Positions 6,826 to 17,068 of a DNA stretch of 64,000 nt are shown piece by piece. The notes beneath the pieces are model-generated. The model saw only the letters and a program-made list of their open reading frames with translations, did not search any database and had not been told where the DNA came from. Positions within the stretch are counted from its first letter, which is position 1. Each line of letters opens with the position of its first letter. Both the position numbers and the translations under genes were made by a program. The DNA comes from Meiothermus taiwanensis DSM 14542 (lineage in GTDB: Bacteria > Deinococcota > Deinococci > Deinococcales > Thermaceae). Location: the NCBI GenBank assembly GCA_000482765.1, contig AXWR01000005.1:1-64000 (forward strand). The letters run 5' to 3'.

Positions 6826-8358
6826 ATGCCGGACTTCGATGTAGCGGTGGTGGGGGCGGGGCACAACGCCCTGGTAACGGCGGCCTATCTGGCCCAGGCC
6901 GGGTACCGGGTGGGGGTCTTCGAGCGGCGCAGGGTGCCGGGCGGGGCGGTCTCGACCATCGATTACCAGGGCTTCCGCTTCGACCTGGGGGGCAGCGCGC
7001 ACATCCTCATCCGCCTGACCCCGGTGGTGGAGGAGCTCGAGCTTTACAGGTACGGCCTGGAGTACCTCGAGCTCGACCCCCTTTTTCACGCTTCGGATGC
7101 GCGGGAAAGCTGGTTTGTTTGGCGCGACCCCGAGCGCACCGCGGCCGAGCTCGACGAGCGCTACCCAGGGCAGGGCCAGGCCTACCGCCGCTTCCTGCGC
7201 GACTGGCTGCCCTTCGCCCAGGCCGTCAAAGAGGCCTTTCTGGCCTCGCCCAGCCCGCTCAACCTGGGGCAGAAGCTCCTTTTGGGGGCTGGGTTCAGGC
7301 GCGACTGGCAGAAGCGCCTGCCGCAGATCCTGCGCCCTTACGGCGATGTGGCGCGGGAATACTTCAGCGAGGAACGGGTGCGGGCCCCCCTGGTCTGGAT
7401 GGCCGCGCAGTCCGGGCCGCCGCCCTCCGACCCCTTGTCCGCGCCCTTTTTGCTGTGGCACCCGCTCTACCACGTGGGCGGGGTGGCCCGGCCCCGGGGG
7501 GGCTCGGGGGGGCTCTCGCTGGCCTTGGTGCGGGCCATCGAGGCTAAAGGGGGGAAGGTGCACCTAAGCAGCCCGGTGGCCGGGATTGTGCTGGAGGGCC
7601 GGCGGGCCGTGGGCCTGCGCCTGGAGGACGGACAAAGCGTGAGCGCTCGAGCGGTGGTGGCCGGGGCGCACATCCAGAAAACCCTGGCCCTGCTGCCCGC
7701 CGAGCAAACCCCCGAGGTGGCCAAAGGGCTGCGGGTGGGCAACGGCTTCGGCTTTGTGCTGCGGCTGGGGCTTTCGGAAAAGCTTAGCTACCAGACCCAC
7801 CCCGGCCCCGAGGCCCGCATCGGCCTGGGCCTCCTCATCACCGACGAACTGCAGCTCAGCCGGGCCTACGGCGACTACCTGGCGGGCGAGCCCACCCGCG
7901 ACCCCCCGCTCATCGCCATGAGCTTCAGCGCGGTAGACGAGACCCTGGCCCCCCCCGGGGGCGAGACCCTATGGCTGTGGGCCCAGTACTACCCCCACAA
8001 GCTGGCCTCGGGGACGTGGGAAACCCGCGCTATGGAGGCCCGGGAGGGGGTGATCCGCAGCTTCGAGCGCTTCGACCCCGGAATCCGCCGCAAGATTGTG
8101 GCCGAACTGGTGCAGACCCCTTTGTGGCTCGAGCAGGAGTTTGCCATGCCGGCGGGGAATGTGATGCACCTCGAGATGACCCCCGACCAGATGTTCATCT
8201 TCCGCCCCTGGCTGGGGGCCCACGAGTACAGGTTTCCGGGGCTAAAAGGCCTCTACCTGACCGGGGCCAGCACCCACCCCGGCGGGGGCATCATGGGCGC
8301 GAGCGGGCGCAATGCCGCCAGGGTGCTGCTCAGGGACTTGAGCCGCAACCGGGTTTAG
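6826..8358 (+). CDS. crtO: CrtO-type carotenoid ketolase / CrtI-superfamily oxidoreductase
   Basis: About 510 residues. It has the FAD dinucleotide motif [28 protein letters not shown] at the N-terminus, a [22 protein letters not shown] segment, and the C-terminal FAD motif [28 protein letters not shown]. The length and the GAGHNALV start fit CrtO, the beta-carotene 4-ketolase of Deinococcus and cyanobacteria, better than phytoene desaturases. Position of ring oxidation cannot be read from sequence. The ATG at 6826 has a TATCAT -10 box at 6811-6816, so it may have its own leaderless promoter besides read-through from crtB. Confidence 0.8.
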   Translation: MPDFDVAVVGAGHNALVTAAYLAQAGYRVGVFERRRVPGGAVSTIDYQGFRFDLGGSAHILIRLTPVVEELELYRYGLEYLELDPLFHASDARESWFVWRDPERTAAELDERYPGQGQAYRRFLRDWLPFAQAVKEAFLASPSPLNLGQKLLLGAGFRRDWQKRLPQILRPYGDVAREYFSEERVRAPLVWMAAQSGPPPSDPLSAPFLLWHPLYHVGGVARPRGGSGGLSLALVRAIEAKGGKVHLSSPVAGIVLEGRRAVGLRLEDGQSVSARAVVAGAHIQKTLALLPAEQTPEVAKGLRVGNGFGFVLRLGLSEKLSYQTHPGPEARIGLGLLITDELQLSRAYGDYLAGEPTRDPPLIAMSFSAVDETLAPPGGETLWLWAQYYPHKLASGTWETRAMEAREGVIRSFERFDPGIRRKIVAELVQTPLWLEQEFAMPAGNVMHLEMTPDQMFIFRPWLGAHEYRFPGLKGLYLTGASTHPGGGIMGASGRNAARVLLRDLSRNRV

Positions 8359-8438
8359 GGGGAGGCCAGCCAAACCTCCTTCCTACTTTGTAACCCCGGC
8401 TAGCCAGGTTTTCCCACGGCGGCGTAGCCTGTTACCAG

Positions 8439-9632
8439 GTGAGCGCGGCTTACGACTACGACTACATCATTCTTGGGGCCGGGGCGGCCGGTCTGAGCCT
8501 GGCCTACCATCTGGTGCAGGTGGGCCTGCGCGACAAGCAGATCCTGCTGCTCGAGCGGGCCCCCAAGACCACCAACGACCGCACCTGGAGCTTCTGGGAG
8601 GTGGGGGAGGGCCCCTTCGAGCCGGTGGTCTTCCGCCGCTGGGATCGGGTCTGGTTTCATGGGGAGGGCCTCTCGGAGCGGCTTGAGATTGTGCCCTACG
8701 CCTACAAGATGATCCGCGGCCTCGATTTCTACACCTTCATGCAGCGCTGGATGGCGCAGCAGCCCAACATCCGCCTGCACTACGGGGAGGTCACCCGCCT
8801 CGAGGAGGCCCCGGAAGGGGTGCGGGTGGTGGCGGGGGGGCAGGTGTTTACGGGCCGCTGGGCTTTTAGCAGCCTGTACCAGCCCGCGCCTTTGCAGCCC
8901 GGCTACCACTACCTGCTGCAGCACTTCAAGGGCTGGGTGGTGCGAACCCCCCGGCCGGCCTTCGATACCGGGGCCGCGACCTTTATGGACTTTCGGGTTC
9001 CCCAGGAGGGCGCGGTGCGTTTTGCCTATGTCCTGCCCTTCGATGAGCGGACGGCTTTGGTGGAGTACACCCTTTTCTCGCCCGAGCTGTTGCCCCCGGA
9101 GGCCTACGATGCAGGGCTGCGGGCCTACCTCGAGGGCCTGCTGGGCCTGGCAGAGTACGAGGTGCTCGAGACCGAGTTCGGCGTCATCCCCATGACCGAC
9201 GCGCCCTTGGCCCGCCGGCCAAGCCCCCACGTCATGAACATCGGCACCGCCGGAGGCTGTACCAAGGCCTCTACCGGCTACACCTTCCGGCGCATTCAGC
9301 AGCAGTCGCGCCGCATTGCCGAGGCGCTGGCCCAGACCGGCCGGCCCTTTTTCCCCGAGCCGGCCTTCAACCGGCACGCCTACATGGACAGCGTGCTCCT
9401 GAACGTGCTGGCGCACCGGCGCACTCCGGGTAAACGGGTTTTCAGCGACCTGTTCCGGAAAAACCCCCCCCAGCGGGTGCTGCGCTTTTTGGACGAGGAA
9501 ACCAGCCTGCTGGAAGATTTGCAGATTATGTCCAGCGTGGATATTCCCGCCTTTCTGAGGGCTGCGCTGGCGGTGGGAAGGTCGCGCTGGCCTCTGGCAA
9601 AGTCGCGCCGGATGGAGCCTGGGCGAGGGTAG
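8439..9632 (+). CDS. Lycopene cyclase (CrtY/CrtL family)
   Basis: A 397-residue flavoprotein starting at GTG 8439, with a TAGCCT box at 8425-8430 and hence probably leaderless. The N-terminal dinucleotide fold is YIILGAGAAGLSLAYHL; DRTWSFW, and later FGVIPMTDAPLARRPSPHVMNIGTAGGCTKASTGYTF, are characteristic of bacterial CrtY-type lycopene beta-cyclases. It forms beta rings from the psi ends of lycopene. With CruF hydrating a psi end in the same operon, this enzyme may cyclise only one end and give a monocyclic product, which is inference. Confidence 0.85.
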   Translation: MSAAYDYDYIILGAGAAGLSLAYHLVQVGLRDKQILLLERAPKTTNDRTWSFWEVGEGPFEPVVFRRWDRVWFHGEGLSERLEIVPYAYKMIRGLDFYTFMQRWMAQQPNIRLHYGEVTRLEEAPEGVRVVAGGQVFTGRWAFSSLYQPAPLQPGYHYLLQHFKGWVVRTPRPAFDTGAATFMDFRVPQEGAVRFAYVLPFDERTALVEYTLFSPELLPPEAYDAGLRAYLEGLLGLAEYEVLETEFGVIPMTDAPLARRPSPHVMNIGTAGGCTKASTGYTFRRIQQQSRRIAEALAQTGRPFFPEPAFNRHAYMDSVLLNVLAHRRTPGKRVFSDLFRKNPPQRVLRFLDEETSLLEDLQIMSSVDIPAFLRAALAVGRSRWPLAKSRRMEPGRG

Positions 9633-9634
9633 CG

Positions 9635-10798
9635 GTGGATGTGCTGATCACCACGTTGTGGGCTGTCTTGCTGGCGACCGTCCTTCTGCTTCGGGCGCGG
9701 CACCTGGGGCCCGCTGCGGTGGCAGGCCCGGTCTGGCTGCGCGGGCTGGGTGGGCTTGGGGGTATGGGCCTGGCCCTGCTGGGTGCGGCGCTGCTGGTGC
9801 TGGGGTGGGGCGGGTTGCTTGGGGCTGCCCTGGCCGGCTGGGGCTGTGGGCTGGCCTTGCTGGCGGTCTGGGGCGGCGATCTGCTCTGGGCAGGCCGCAG
9901 GGTTTTGCTGCTTGCGAGCGGGGCCGCCGCGCTGCTGGCGGGCGGGGTGGGCTGGCTGTTCTACCAATCCCCTGCGCTTGTAGTCTGGGCTTTGCTGGTG
10001 TCCACGGCCACCGCCCAGGCCCTCTGGCTCATCGCGCAGCCCGAGGCCCGGGCCCGGCTGCGCGGGCTCCGACAGCACCTGCAACCCTGGAGGGTGCTGC
10101 TGGCTTTGGCGGTGCTGGTGCGCATCCCGGTGCCGCTGTGGCCGGAGGGCTTTCCCCTCATCGGCACCGTGCAGATGCTGCTCATAAGCCTGGCGGCCCT
10201 GCTGTGGGGCTGGGGGCGGGTGGGGGTGCGAATTGTGCTGCTGGCGGTGCTGGCCTTTGCGCTGGGGCTGGGGGTGGAGCTGCTGGGCAGCCAGACCGGC
10301 TTTCCCTTTGGGCTTTACACCTACCAGGGCGCACCGCAGCCTGCCATTGCGGGCGTGCCCCTGATCGTGCCGCTGGGCTGGTTTGCCCTGGTGCTCTCGG
10401 CCCATGTGCTGGCCGGCGGGCAGCCCTGGCGCACCGGCCTGCTGGTGGTGGCCTGGGATCTGGGGCTGGAGGCCCTGATGCCCGCCCAGGGTTACTGGAC
10501 CTGGCAGGACCCCAACCCCCTGTGGTACGGCGCGCCCATCCAGAACTACCTGGCCTGGTTTGTGGTGGGGTATGCCATCTCCTGGATGTACCGACGGCTG
10601 GGGCCCAGCCTGCACCAGGACGGTGCTTTTGCCTGGGCCTACCGCCTCGAGGCCCTGTTTTTGCCGGTGGGGCTGGCCCTGCTGGGCCTGTGGCCGGGGG
10701 CGCTGGTTTGTGGCCTGGCCATGAACGGGCTGGCCTGGCTGGAATACCTGCCGCTGGGGGGGCGCGGCGGCCTGAAACGGTTCAGAGGGCAGATATGA
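9635..10798 (+). CDS. cruF: CruF-like carotenoid 1',2'-hydratase with extra N-terminal membrane region
   Basis: A 387-residue polytopic membrane protein starting at GTG, two bases after the cyclase stop. The C-terminal half (about 170-380) is the CruF/DUF422 family: [36 protein letters not shown], and [22 protein letters not shown]. CruF adds water to the psi end of gamma-carotene or lycopene, making the 1'-hydroxy group that CruG glycosylates. About 170 N-terminal residues with five or so hydrophobic helices are outside the conserved part and may be lineage specific. It overlaps the next gene by ATGA. Confidence 0.85.
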   Translation: MDVLITTLWAVLLATVLLLRARHLGPAAVAGPVWLRGLGGLGGMGLALLGAALLVLGWGGLLGAALAGWGCGLALLAVWGGDLLWAGRRVLLLASGAAALLAGGVGWLFYQSPALVVWALLVSTATAQALWLIAQPEARARLRGLRQHLQPWRVLLALAVLVRIPVPLWPEGFPLIGTVQMLLISLAALLWGWGRVGVRIVLLAVLAFALGLGVELLGSQTGFPFGLYTYQGAPQPAIAGVPLIVPLGWFALVLSAHVLAGGQPWRTGLLVVAWDLGLEALMPAQGYWTWQDPNPLWYGAPIQNYLAWFVVGYAISWMYRRLGPSLHQDGAFAWAYRLEALFLPVGLALLGLWPGALVCGLAMNGLAWLEYLPLGGRGGLKRFRGQI

Positions 10799-11484
10799 TG
10801 CGTCCCTGGGAACGCTTGCTGACCGTAGCCTTCAAGGCCCTGTTTCGCCGCACGCTGCAGCGGGGCCTGCGGGGGGTGTGGGTGCGGGGGGCCTTGCCGG
10901 GGCAGGCCTGTGTGCTGGCCGGCAATCACCACTCCTGGTGGGATGGCTATCTGCTGCCCGTCTTGTTCTGGGGAGCCGGGCGGCCTTTCAGAATTGTGGT
11001 GGGGGAGCGCCGCTTGCGGGAGTTTGCTTTCTTTCGCCACCTCGATACGGTCTCGGCCAGCAAGCCCAGGGATGCGCTGGCGGCCCTCAAGCGAGGAGAG
11101 GTGCTGATCGTCTTCCCCGAGGGTGAGCTGTGCCCGCCGGGGCCGCTGGGCGAGCTCAGCCGGGGGGTGGTCTGGTTCGCCGAACAGGCCCTGGTGCCGG
11201 TGGTGCCGGTGGCCTCGAGGGTGGTGCTGCGCGGGCACGAGTACCCCGAGGCCTACCTGGTCTTTGGTGCGCCCATAGAACCCGATTTGAAGCTGCTGCG
11301 CGAGCAGCTGGAGCAGATGCTGGCCGGGCTGGACGATCAGATTCGCAACGCGCCCCCCGAGGAACCGCTGCCGGGCTTCGAACTTTGGCTGGCCGGGCGC
11401 AGGAGCACCCACGAGCGCATGGCGGCCTGGGGGGCGGCGCTGGGTAAACTGATTGCGCTGGCCGAGCGTAAAGGCGCTTCGTAA
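10795..11484 (+). CDS. PlsC-like 1-acyltransferase in the carotenoid operon
   Basis: A 229-residue membrane-surface acyltransferase with the block I catalytic HHSWWD (HxxxxD) and block III IVFPEGE. Family members acylate lysophosphatidate, but the gene lies between cruF and cruG and overlaps cruF by ATGA. This makes it a strong candidate for the enzyme that esterifies the sugar of the carotenoid glucoside with a fatty acid, comparable in role to CruD of green sulfur bacteria. The substrate is inferred from context only. Alternative: an ordinary phospholipid acyltransferase. Confidence 0.85.
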   Translation: MMRPWERLLTVAFKALFRRTLQRGLRGVWVRGALPGQACVLAGNHHSWWDGYLLPVLFWGAGRPFRIVVGERRLREFAFFRHLDTVSASKPRDALAALKRGEVLIVFPEGELCPPGPLGELSRGVVWFAEQALVPVVPVASRVVLRGHEYPEAYLVFGAPIEPDLKLLREQLEQMLAGLDDQIRNAPPEEPLPGFELWLAGRRSTHERMAAWGAALGKLIALAERKGAS

Positions 11485-11488
11485 GCGT

Positions 11489-12577
11489 ATGCTGTCTATC
11501 CTCGGGGTGCTTGGATACGGGGTGCTGGCCTGGCTGGGCCTCAAGCTTGCGGTGCTGCTTTTGAATATGCGCCTGTTCCCGGTTCTAAAGCGGGAGGAGC
11601 CCCACGGGCCGCGCCCTGCGGTCTCGCTCCTGGTGCCGGCCCGCAACGAGGCCCACAACCTGCGGGAAACCCTGCCGGGCCTGCTGCGGCAGGGGGTGCA
11701 GGAAATTCTGGTGCTGGACGACCACTCCAGCGATGCGACCGCCCAGGTGGTCGAGGAATATAGCCGCCAGGATGCCCGTGTGCGCCTGCTGGTGGGCCTG
11801 CCCAAACCCGAGGGCTGGCTGGGCAAGACCTGGGCCTGCTACCAGCTGGCCCAGGCCGCCCAGGGCGAGGTGCTCATCTTCACCGATGCCGATGTGCACT
11901 GGGGCCAGGGCGGGGTGCAGGCGGTGCTGGCCCGCATGGAGCGCGAAGGGGCCGGGCTGGTCTCGGTGTATCCGCGCCAGATGACCCACAGCCTGGCCGA
12001 ACGGGTGATCCTGCCCCTGATCGATGATGTGCTCCTGTGCTACCTGCCCTACCCCCTCCTGCGAACCCCCTTTCCTTCGGCGTCGGCGGCCAATGGGCAG
12101 GTGATGGCCTTTACCCGGCCGGCCTACCGGGCCTCGGGGGGGCATGCTGGGGTGCGGGGGGAGGTGCTGGAGGACGTGCGCCTGGCGCAAAAAACCAAGG
12201 CCGCGGGGCAGCGCCTGGCCCTGGCCCTGGGGGGTGGCCTGGTGGCGGTGCGGATGTACCGGGGCCTGGGCGAGATGGTGGAGGGCCTGGGCAAGAACCT
12301 GATCGAGTTTCATGGGCGCAGCCGGGCGGTGCTGGCCCTCTCGTACCTGGGGCACCTGCTGGCCTATACCCTGTGCTGGCCGCTGGCCCTGTTCAATCCG
12401 CTGTGGCTTGGGGTGGGGGTGCTGGGGCTGCTCGAGCGCCTCTTGCTGGGCCTCAAAACCGGGCGTCCGGCCTGGGAGGCGGTGCTGGTGCCGCTGGCCC
12501 CCTTGCTCAGCACGCCCATCTACTGGCGTTCTGCACAAGGCAAATATACCTGGAAAGGGCGAGAATATAGCCGATGA
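11489..12577 (+). CDS. cruG: CruG-like carotenoid glycosyltransferase (GT2)
   Basis: About 362 residues: an N-terminal membrane helix, then a GT-A domain with [14 protein letters not shown], the acidic VLDDHSSD, the DxD equivalent [19 protein letters not shown] (catalytic ED), and two to three C-terminal helices. This is the architecture of CruG, which glucosylates the 1'-OH left by CruF, and the cruF-cruG linkage is conserved in other phyla. The chosen ATG is four bases after the acyltransferase stop. It overlaps the desaturase gene by ATGA. Confidence 0.85.
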   Translation: MLSILGVLGYGVLAWLGLKLAVLLLNMRLFPVLKREEPHGPRPAVSLLVPARNEAHNLRETLPGLLRQGVQEILVLDDHSSDATAQVVEEYSRQDARVRLLVGLPKPEGWLGKTWACYQLAQAAQGEVLIFTDADVHWGQGGVQAVLARMEREGAGLVSVYPRQMTHSLAERVILPLIDDVLLCYLPYPLLRTPFPSASAANGQVMAFTRPAYRASGGHAGVRGEVLEDVRLAQKTKAAGQRLALALGGGLVAVRMYRGLGEMVEGLGKNLIEFHGRSRAVLALSYLGHLLAYTLCWPLALFNPLWLGVGVLGLLERLLLGLKTGRPAWEAVLVPLAPLLSTPIYWRSAQGKYTWKGREYSR

Positions 12578-13914
12578 AGGCCATCGTGATTGGGGCGGGT
12601 TTTGCCGGGCTGGCGGCGGCGCTGCGCCTGCGCAAGGCGGGCCTCGAGGTCACGGTGCTCGAGCAGCTCGAGGCCCCGGGCGGCAAGGCCATCGGCTGGG
12701 AAGGGGTGCCCACCGGCCCCACCGTCCTCACCCTGCCCGAGATTCCCCGCCGCATCTGCGAAGCCTTTGGGGCCAGACTGCCCGAACTTGAGCCGGTTTC
12801 GCCCCTCACCCGCTACACCTGGCCCGATGGACGGGTCTTCGCGCCGGAACTGAACCTCGAGGCCACCTTAGCCCAGCTCTCGCTGCAGGAAGCCCGGGAT
12901 TACCAGCGCTTGTTGCAGGCGGCCCGCACGATCTACGAAGGGGCCAGGGATACCTTCATCGAAGGGGCCCCCCCGCACCCGGCCCGGCTGCTGCGCTACG
13001 CCCTGCGCGACGGCCTGAAGGCCCACCCCACCCGGTCGCTGGCGGCCCTGGTGCAGTCCGGCCCCTACCTGACCCCCTTTTTCCTGCGCTTTGCCACCTA
13101 CCTGGGGGCCAACCCCTACCGGGCCCCGGCGGTGCTGCACAACATCGCCTGGGTGGAGCTGGGGCTGGGCGTGTTTCACCTGGCGGGGGGGATGCGGGCC
13201 CTGGCCGACCGGCTGTACGCTCTGGCCCTGGCCCAGGGGGTGCAGTTCGCCTTTGGACACAGGGTGCTAAAGATCTGGCACAGGCGGGGCTGGGTGGAGG
13301 GGGTGGAGACCGACCAGGGCCGCTTCCAGGCCGACCTCTACATCTCCGCCGCCGACCGGCACTTCACCCTCCAGTGGCTGGGCCTGCCCATGCCGGGCTA
13401 TGCCCTGGGGGTCTCGGGTTTTGCCCTGCTACTAAAGCTGTCCGAGGCGGTGCCGCTGGGCCACCACATTTATTTTTCCTCCGACTACCGGGCCGAGTGG
13501 CGGGAGATCGCCGCCGGGCGCTGGCCCCGGGATCCCACCCTGTACCTGCACACCGATGGCCAGGCCGCCTTCTTGCTGGTGAACGCACCCCCGATGGGCC
13601 GGGCCAGGCCCCCGGAAGCCGAGGACTACGCCCGGCTGCTGCTGGGCAGGCTCGCCCAGGTGCACCCCCTGCCCATCGCCGCCTGGCGGGCCATGAGCCC
13701 CCAGGACTACAGCCTGACCGCCTACCGCGGGGCCCTGTACGGGCGGGCGCCGCACGGGCTCTTGGGGGCCCTGCGGCCTGGCTGGGGGGTGGCGGGTCTG
13801 CGCAATTTGGCGCAGGTGGGCGGAACGGTTCACCCGGGCGGGGGGGTTCCGCTCTCCTTGCTTTCGGGCTGGAACGGGGCCGGCTGGCTCCTGGAAGGGG
13901 GTGGGCTTGCTTAG
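12574..13914 (+). CDS. crtI: CrtI/CrtD-family carotenoid desaturase
   Basis: A 446-residue FAD enzyme beginning [39 protein letters not shown] and ending with [26 protein letters not shown], the CrtI-type N- and C-terminal FAD motifs. It could be phytoene desaturase (CrtI) or a 1-hydroxycarotenoid 3,4-desaturase (CrtD); the segment GPTVLTLPE fits both. No other CrtI-like gene except crtO is in the window, so CrtI is the economical reading, but the position beside cruF and cruG would also suit CrtD. It overlaps both neighbours and so belongs to one operon. Confidence 0.78.
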   Translation: MKAIVIGAGFAGLAAALRLRKAGLEVTVLEQLEAPGGKAIGWEGVPTGPTVLTLPEIPRRICEAFGARLPELEPVSPLTRYTWPDGRVFAPELNLEATLAQLSLQEARDYQRLLQAARTIYEGARDTFIEGAPPHPARLLRYALRDGLKAHPTRSLAALVQSGPYLTPFFLRFATYLGANPYRAPAVLHNIAWVELGLGVFHLAGGMRALADRLYALALAQGVQFAFGHRVLKIWHRRGWVEGVETDQGRFQADLYISAADRHFTLQWLGLPMPGYALGVSGFALLLKLSEAVPLGHHIYFSSDYRAEWREIAAGRWPRDPTLYLHTDGQAAFLLVNAPPMGRARPPEAEDYARLLLGRLAQVHPLPIAAWRAMSPQDYSLTAYRGALYGRAPHGLLGALRPGWGVAGLRNLAQVGGTVHPGGGVPLSLLSGWNGAGWLLEGGGLA

Positions 13915-15010
13915 GGGGCTGCCAAAGCCCCGGGGGTATCCCTGGGGGGTTTTCGCCCACCTGCCGCGCTGGGCAGGGGAGCCGCTGGGCCTGCTCGAGG
14001 AAGGGGCGGCCCTGGGGCCCCTGTTTGCCCTGGGCCTGGGCCGCCCGGCGGTGGTGGGGTACAGCCCGGAGTGGAACCGGCGGCTTCTGAGCGACCTGGA
14101 AACCTTCCGCTCCAAAGGCAGCTTTTCCAGCCTGGTGCCCTACCTGAACGGCGGCATCATCACCACCGAGGCCCCCCTGCACAGGGCCCGGCGCCAGGAA
14201 CTCAACCCCCATTTCCACGCCAGGGCCCTGGGGGGGCTCGAGGCCCGCCTCCGCACGGCCCTGCAAGAAATCCGCCCCCAGGGCGTGTTCGAGGCCAACC
14301 GCTGGGCCTCCGAGGTGGCCCAGACGGCTCTCAATCTGGCCTACTTTGAGGGGCAGTTTCCAAAGGCCGAGCTGGCCCGGTTTTTGGCACCGCTCAAACG
14401 GCCCTTTCCCGCCCCCTTGTGGCCGCGGCCCCTGCTGTTTGCCCGGGTGCGCCGCCGGGCGGCCGAGCTGCAGGCGCGGGGTTTGGGGCTGGCTGCCCAC
14501 CTGCCCCTGGAGGAGGTGCTGATCGGGCTGGCGGCGGGCTACGACACCACCGCCCACACCCTGGCCTGGGCCCTGTGGCACGCGGCCTGCCACCCCGACT
14601 GGCATCACCCTGCGGGGCATCCCTTGCTCATCAAGGAGACCCTGCGCCTGTACCCGCCGGGCTTCATCGGGAGCCGCCGGGTGGCGCGGGCCCTCGAGTT
14701 CGACGGAATCTTCATTCCACAAGGTGCGCTGGCGCTTTACAGCCCCTACCTGACCCACCGCCACCCCGACCTGTGGCAGAACCCCCTGGTGTTTGACCCC
14801 GCGCGCTTCGAGGGGCGCATTCCGGCCTGGGGGTATCTGCCGTTTGGTGGGGGGGAGCGCATCTGTCTGGGGATGCACTTTGCCCAGATGGTGCTGGGGG
14901 TGGCCCTTTCGCTTTTCGGGCCGCTCGAGCCCCTGCGGGGCGACCCCCAGCCCAAACCCGGCCTGACCCTGGCACCCCGGGGTGCGCTGTGGCTGCGCAC
15001 AGTTCAGTAG
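13901..15010 (+). CDS. Cytochrome P450, probable carotenoid ring hydroxylase (CYP175-like)
   Basis: A 369-residue short P450 starting at GTG 13901 inside the end of the desaturase gene. The I-helix AAGYDTTAHT (211-220), K-helix ETLR (246-249) and heme loop FGGGERICLG (315-324, Cys322 the iron ligand) are intact. Thermus CYP175A1, also in a carotenoid cluster, is a beta-carotene 3-hydroxylase, and Deinococcus CYP287A1 is a 2-beta-hydroxylase. The site of attack here is unknown. No redox partner gene is adjacent. Its 3' end overlaps the convergent acetyltransferase gene by 7 bases. Confidence 0.88.
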   Translation: MGLLRGLPKPRGYPWGVFAHLPRWAGEPLGLLEEGAALGPLFALGLGRPAVVGYSPEWNRRLLSDLETFRSKGSFSSLVPYLNGGIITTEAPLHRARRQELNPHFHARALGGLEARLRTALQEIRPQGVFEANRWASEVAQTALNLAYFEGQFPKAELARFLAPLKRPFPAPLWPRPLLFARVRRRAAELQARGLGLAAHLPLEEVLIGLAAGYDTTAHTLAWALWHAACHPDWHHPAGHPLLIKETLRLYPPGFIGSRRVARALEFDGIFIPQGALALYSPYLTHRHPDLWQNPLVFDPARFEGRIPAWGYLPFGGGERICLGMHFAQMVLGVALSLFGPLEPLRGDPQPKPGLTLAPRGALWLRTVQ

Positions 15011-15585
15011 CAGCTCCAGTCTTCCCTGGTAATCTCCATCGGTACAAACTCGGCTTTGGGGGCCAGGCCGAAGTTGAAGCGGGGGGTTGGGGTGGGGGGG
15101 GTCTCGAGGTAGCGAAAACCGGCTTTCTGGAAGGCCCGTTGAGCCCGCAGGTTGTGCCGGTAGGTGCGCAGCTTGACTTTTTGCAGCTGCAGGGTGCAGA
15201 AAGCGTACTCGAGCACCGCCCGAACCGCATCGGTGCCGTAGCCCTGCCCCCAGCGGTCTTTGGCACCAATCAGAATGCCCAAGGTGGCCTCGTTGCGGCT
15301 CATCTCGTAAAGCTCTACCGTGCCCAGCCACTCCCCGTTCTCGTCCAGGATGCCAAACCCCATCCGATCGCCCCGGCTGACCTCGCCCATCACCACCCGC
15401 TTGAAAAGCCACAAGGGCATCCTGAGCGGACGGCTTCCGTTCCACTCAGCAATTTCCGGATCGCGGAAGCACTCATAAAACCGCCGCCACTCGGTCTCGG
15501 TAAGGGCTTCGGTAAAGGGTTTGAGGGTTACTTTGCCGTAGCGGGGCCAGGTGTTGCTGAGCGTCACATATTTAGCATACGCCAA
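15004..15585 (-). CDS. GNAT N-acetyltransferase (RimJ/RimL-like)
   Basis: A 193-residue acetyltransferase with the Acetyltransf_3 layout: FGILDENGEWLGTVELYEMSRNEATLGILIGAKDRWGQGYGTDAVRAVLEYAF carries the acetyl-CoA pyrophosphate loop (RWGQGYGT, the R/QxxGxG/A pattern), followed by VKLRTYRHNLRAQRAFQKAGFRY. Such enzymes acetylate N-terminal amines of ribosomal proteins or small amines; the substrate is unknown. It is convergent with the P450 gene and monocistronic, with the dispersed repeat directly upstream. Confidence 0.85.
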   Translation of the reverse strand: MAYAKYVTLSNTWPRYGKVTLKPFTEALTETEWRRFYECFRDPEIAEWNGSRPLRMPLWLFKRVVMGEVSRGDRMGFGILDENGEWLGTVELYEMSRNEATLGILIGAKDRWGQGYGTDAVRAVLEYAFCTLQLQKVKLRTYRHNLRAQRAFQKAGFRYLETPPTPTPRFNFGLAPKAEFVPMEITREDWSCY

Positions 15586-15627
15586 GGCGCTGGGGCCGTC
15601 TTAGGCAATTCAACCCGTGGCCCGAAC

Positions 15628-15750
15628 CAGATTCGGTTAGTTCGTCACCGAATGGTGGCGAACTAACCCGACCGAAGGGAGTGCTCTAGATTCAAAAAGA
15701 TAGCCGCTGGAGGTCTTTGTTTTGGAGGACTATCTTTTTGAATCCGGTAT
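15628..15750. repeat. Dispersed modular intergenic repeat, copy 1
   Basis: Shares four blocks in order with copy 2 near 36.6 kb: CAGATTCGGT, AACCCGACCGAAG, GTGCTCTAG, and a hairpin block ending TTTTTGAATCCGGTAT. Here the hairpin has perfect 15-bp arms (15689-15703 and 15730-15744) around a loop containing CTGGAGGTCTTTG. A second hairpin, GGTTAGTTCG/CGAACTAACC (15635-15668) with an inner CACC/GGTG, replaces the middle of copy 2. The element abuts the stop codon of gdhB, so it may also end that transcript. Confidence 0.75.
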
Positions 15751-17027
15751 TACGGGTACAGGCCCAGCAAGGAGCGGGCTTCCAGCACCCGTGTGGCCGC
15801 CACGATGTAGGCGGCGGTGCGCAGGGTCACTTTTTTGTCCTGCGCCACCTGCCAGACCGCCTCGAAGGACTGGCGCATAAGGCGCTCGAGCCGGGCGTTG
15901 ATCTCGTCTTCCGTCCAGAAAAAGCTGTTGAAATCCTGCACCCACTCGAAGTAGCTCACCGTTACGCCACCGGCATTGGCGATCACATCGGGTATTACCA
16001 GAATCCCCCGCTCAGCCAGGATATCATCGGCGGCGGGTGTGGTGGGGCCGTTGGCACCCTCGGCCACAATTTTGCACTGCACCTTCCAGGCGTTGGCCTC
16101 GGTGAGCTGCTTTTCGAGGGCAGCCGGCACTAGAAACTCGCAGGGGGTGGTGAGCACCTCGGCGGCTGGAATGGGCTCGGCCTTGGGGTAGCCCTTGACC
16201 CCGCCCATCTGCCGGACGTAGGTGGTGAGGTCGTAGGGGTCGATGCCGCCGTCGTTGCGGATGCCGCCGGTAACGTCTGAGACCGCCACAATTTTGGCCC
16301 CGTGGTCGTGGAAGATGCGGGCGGCGGCGTTGCCCACGTTGCCAAAGCCCTGCACCGCGACCCGGCTGCCCTGCAGGGGCAGCCCGATTTTTTCCGCAGC
16401 GGCGGCAGCGGTTACAAACACCCCGCGGCCGGTGGCATCCTGTCGCCCCAGTGAGCCGCCCACCGCAATGGGTTTGCCCGTCACCACCCCCGGTGCGGTG
16501 CGGCCCACGTTCATGGAGTAGGTGTCCATCATCCAGGCCATCTCGCGGGCCCCGGTGCCCATGTCGGGGGCGGGGATGTCCTTGTCTGGGCCGATGATAA
16601 TGCCAATTTCGGAGGTGTAGCGCCGGGTCAGGCGCTCGATCTCGCCGGGGCTTAGCTTGCGGGGGTCTACCCGAATGCCGCCCTTACCGCCCCCGTAGGG
16701 CAGTCCCACCGCGGCGTTCTTGATGGTCATCCAGGCTGCGAGGGCCATCACTTCGGAAAGGGTGACGTCCTGGTGGTAGCGGATCCCGCCCTTGGCCGGG
16801 CCGCGGAAGGTGTTGTGGTGAACCCGGTAGCCTTCGAAGTGGGCCACCGAGCCGTCGTCCATCTGGACGGGCACGTCCACGATTAGGATGCGCTTGGGTC
16901 GCTTGAGATCCTCCACCCAGAAAGCCAGCTTGCCCAGGTAGGGGGTGACGCGATCCACCTGGGCCAGATAGATTTCCCAGGGGCCGATGTTGTCGCTGCA
17001 TAGATAGGAGAGAGGTTCAGATTTCAT
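15750..17027 (-). CDS. gdhB: Glutamate dehydrogenase, catalytic subunit
   Basis: A 425-residue Glu/Leu/Phe/Val dehydrogenase. The glutamate-binding and catalytic motif is intact: [14 protein letters not shown] (81 on), TIK (Lys103), and GGGKGG (112-117, catalytic Lys115). The Rossmann motif [17 protein letters not shown] binds NAD(P). It interconverts glutamate and 2-oxoglutarate plus ammonia in the cytosol. A GGAGGA site precedes the ATG. It lies 41 bases behind gdhA; in Thermus thermophilus the two products form a hetero-complex in which GdhB is catalytic, and the sequence here agrees. Confidence 0.95.
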   Translation of the reverse strand: MKSEPLSYLCSDNIGPWEIYLAQVDRVTPYLGKLAFWVEDLKRPKRILIVDVPVQMDDGSVAHFEGYRVHHNTFRGPAKGGIRYHQDVTLSEVMALAAWMTIKNAAVGLPYGGGKGGIRVDPRKLSPGEIERLTRRYTSEIGIIIGPDKDIPAPDMGTGAREMAWMMDTYSMNVGRTAPGVVTGKPIAVGGSLGRQDATGRGVFVTAAAAAEKIGLPLQGSRVAVQGFGNVGNAAARIFHDHGAKIVAVSDVTGGIRNDGGIDPYDLTTYVRQMGGVKGYPKAEPIPAAEVLTTPCEFLVPAALEKQLTEANAWKVQCKIVAEGANGPTTPAADDILAERGILVIPDVIANAGGVTVSYFEWVQDFNSFFWTEDEINARLERLMRQSFEAVWQVAQDKKVTLRTAAYIVAATRVLEARSLLGLYP

Positions 17028-17068
17028 GTGTTCCTCCGAAAATGGATAGGTGGTTGGCTAAAAACTCT

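Noticed and set aside
9658-11484. A 608-codon frame through the cruF region
   Set aside because: Its first part is an out-of-frame shadow of cruF with Gly/Ala/Arg-rich noise; only the part from 10795 encodes the real acyltransferase.
13364-15445. A 693-codon minus-strand frame
   Set aside because: Antisense shadow of crtI and the P450 in GC-rich coding DNA; no motifs and no ribosome site.
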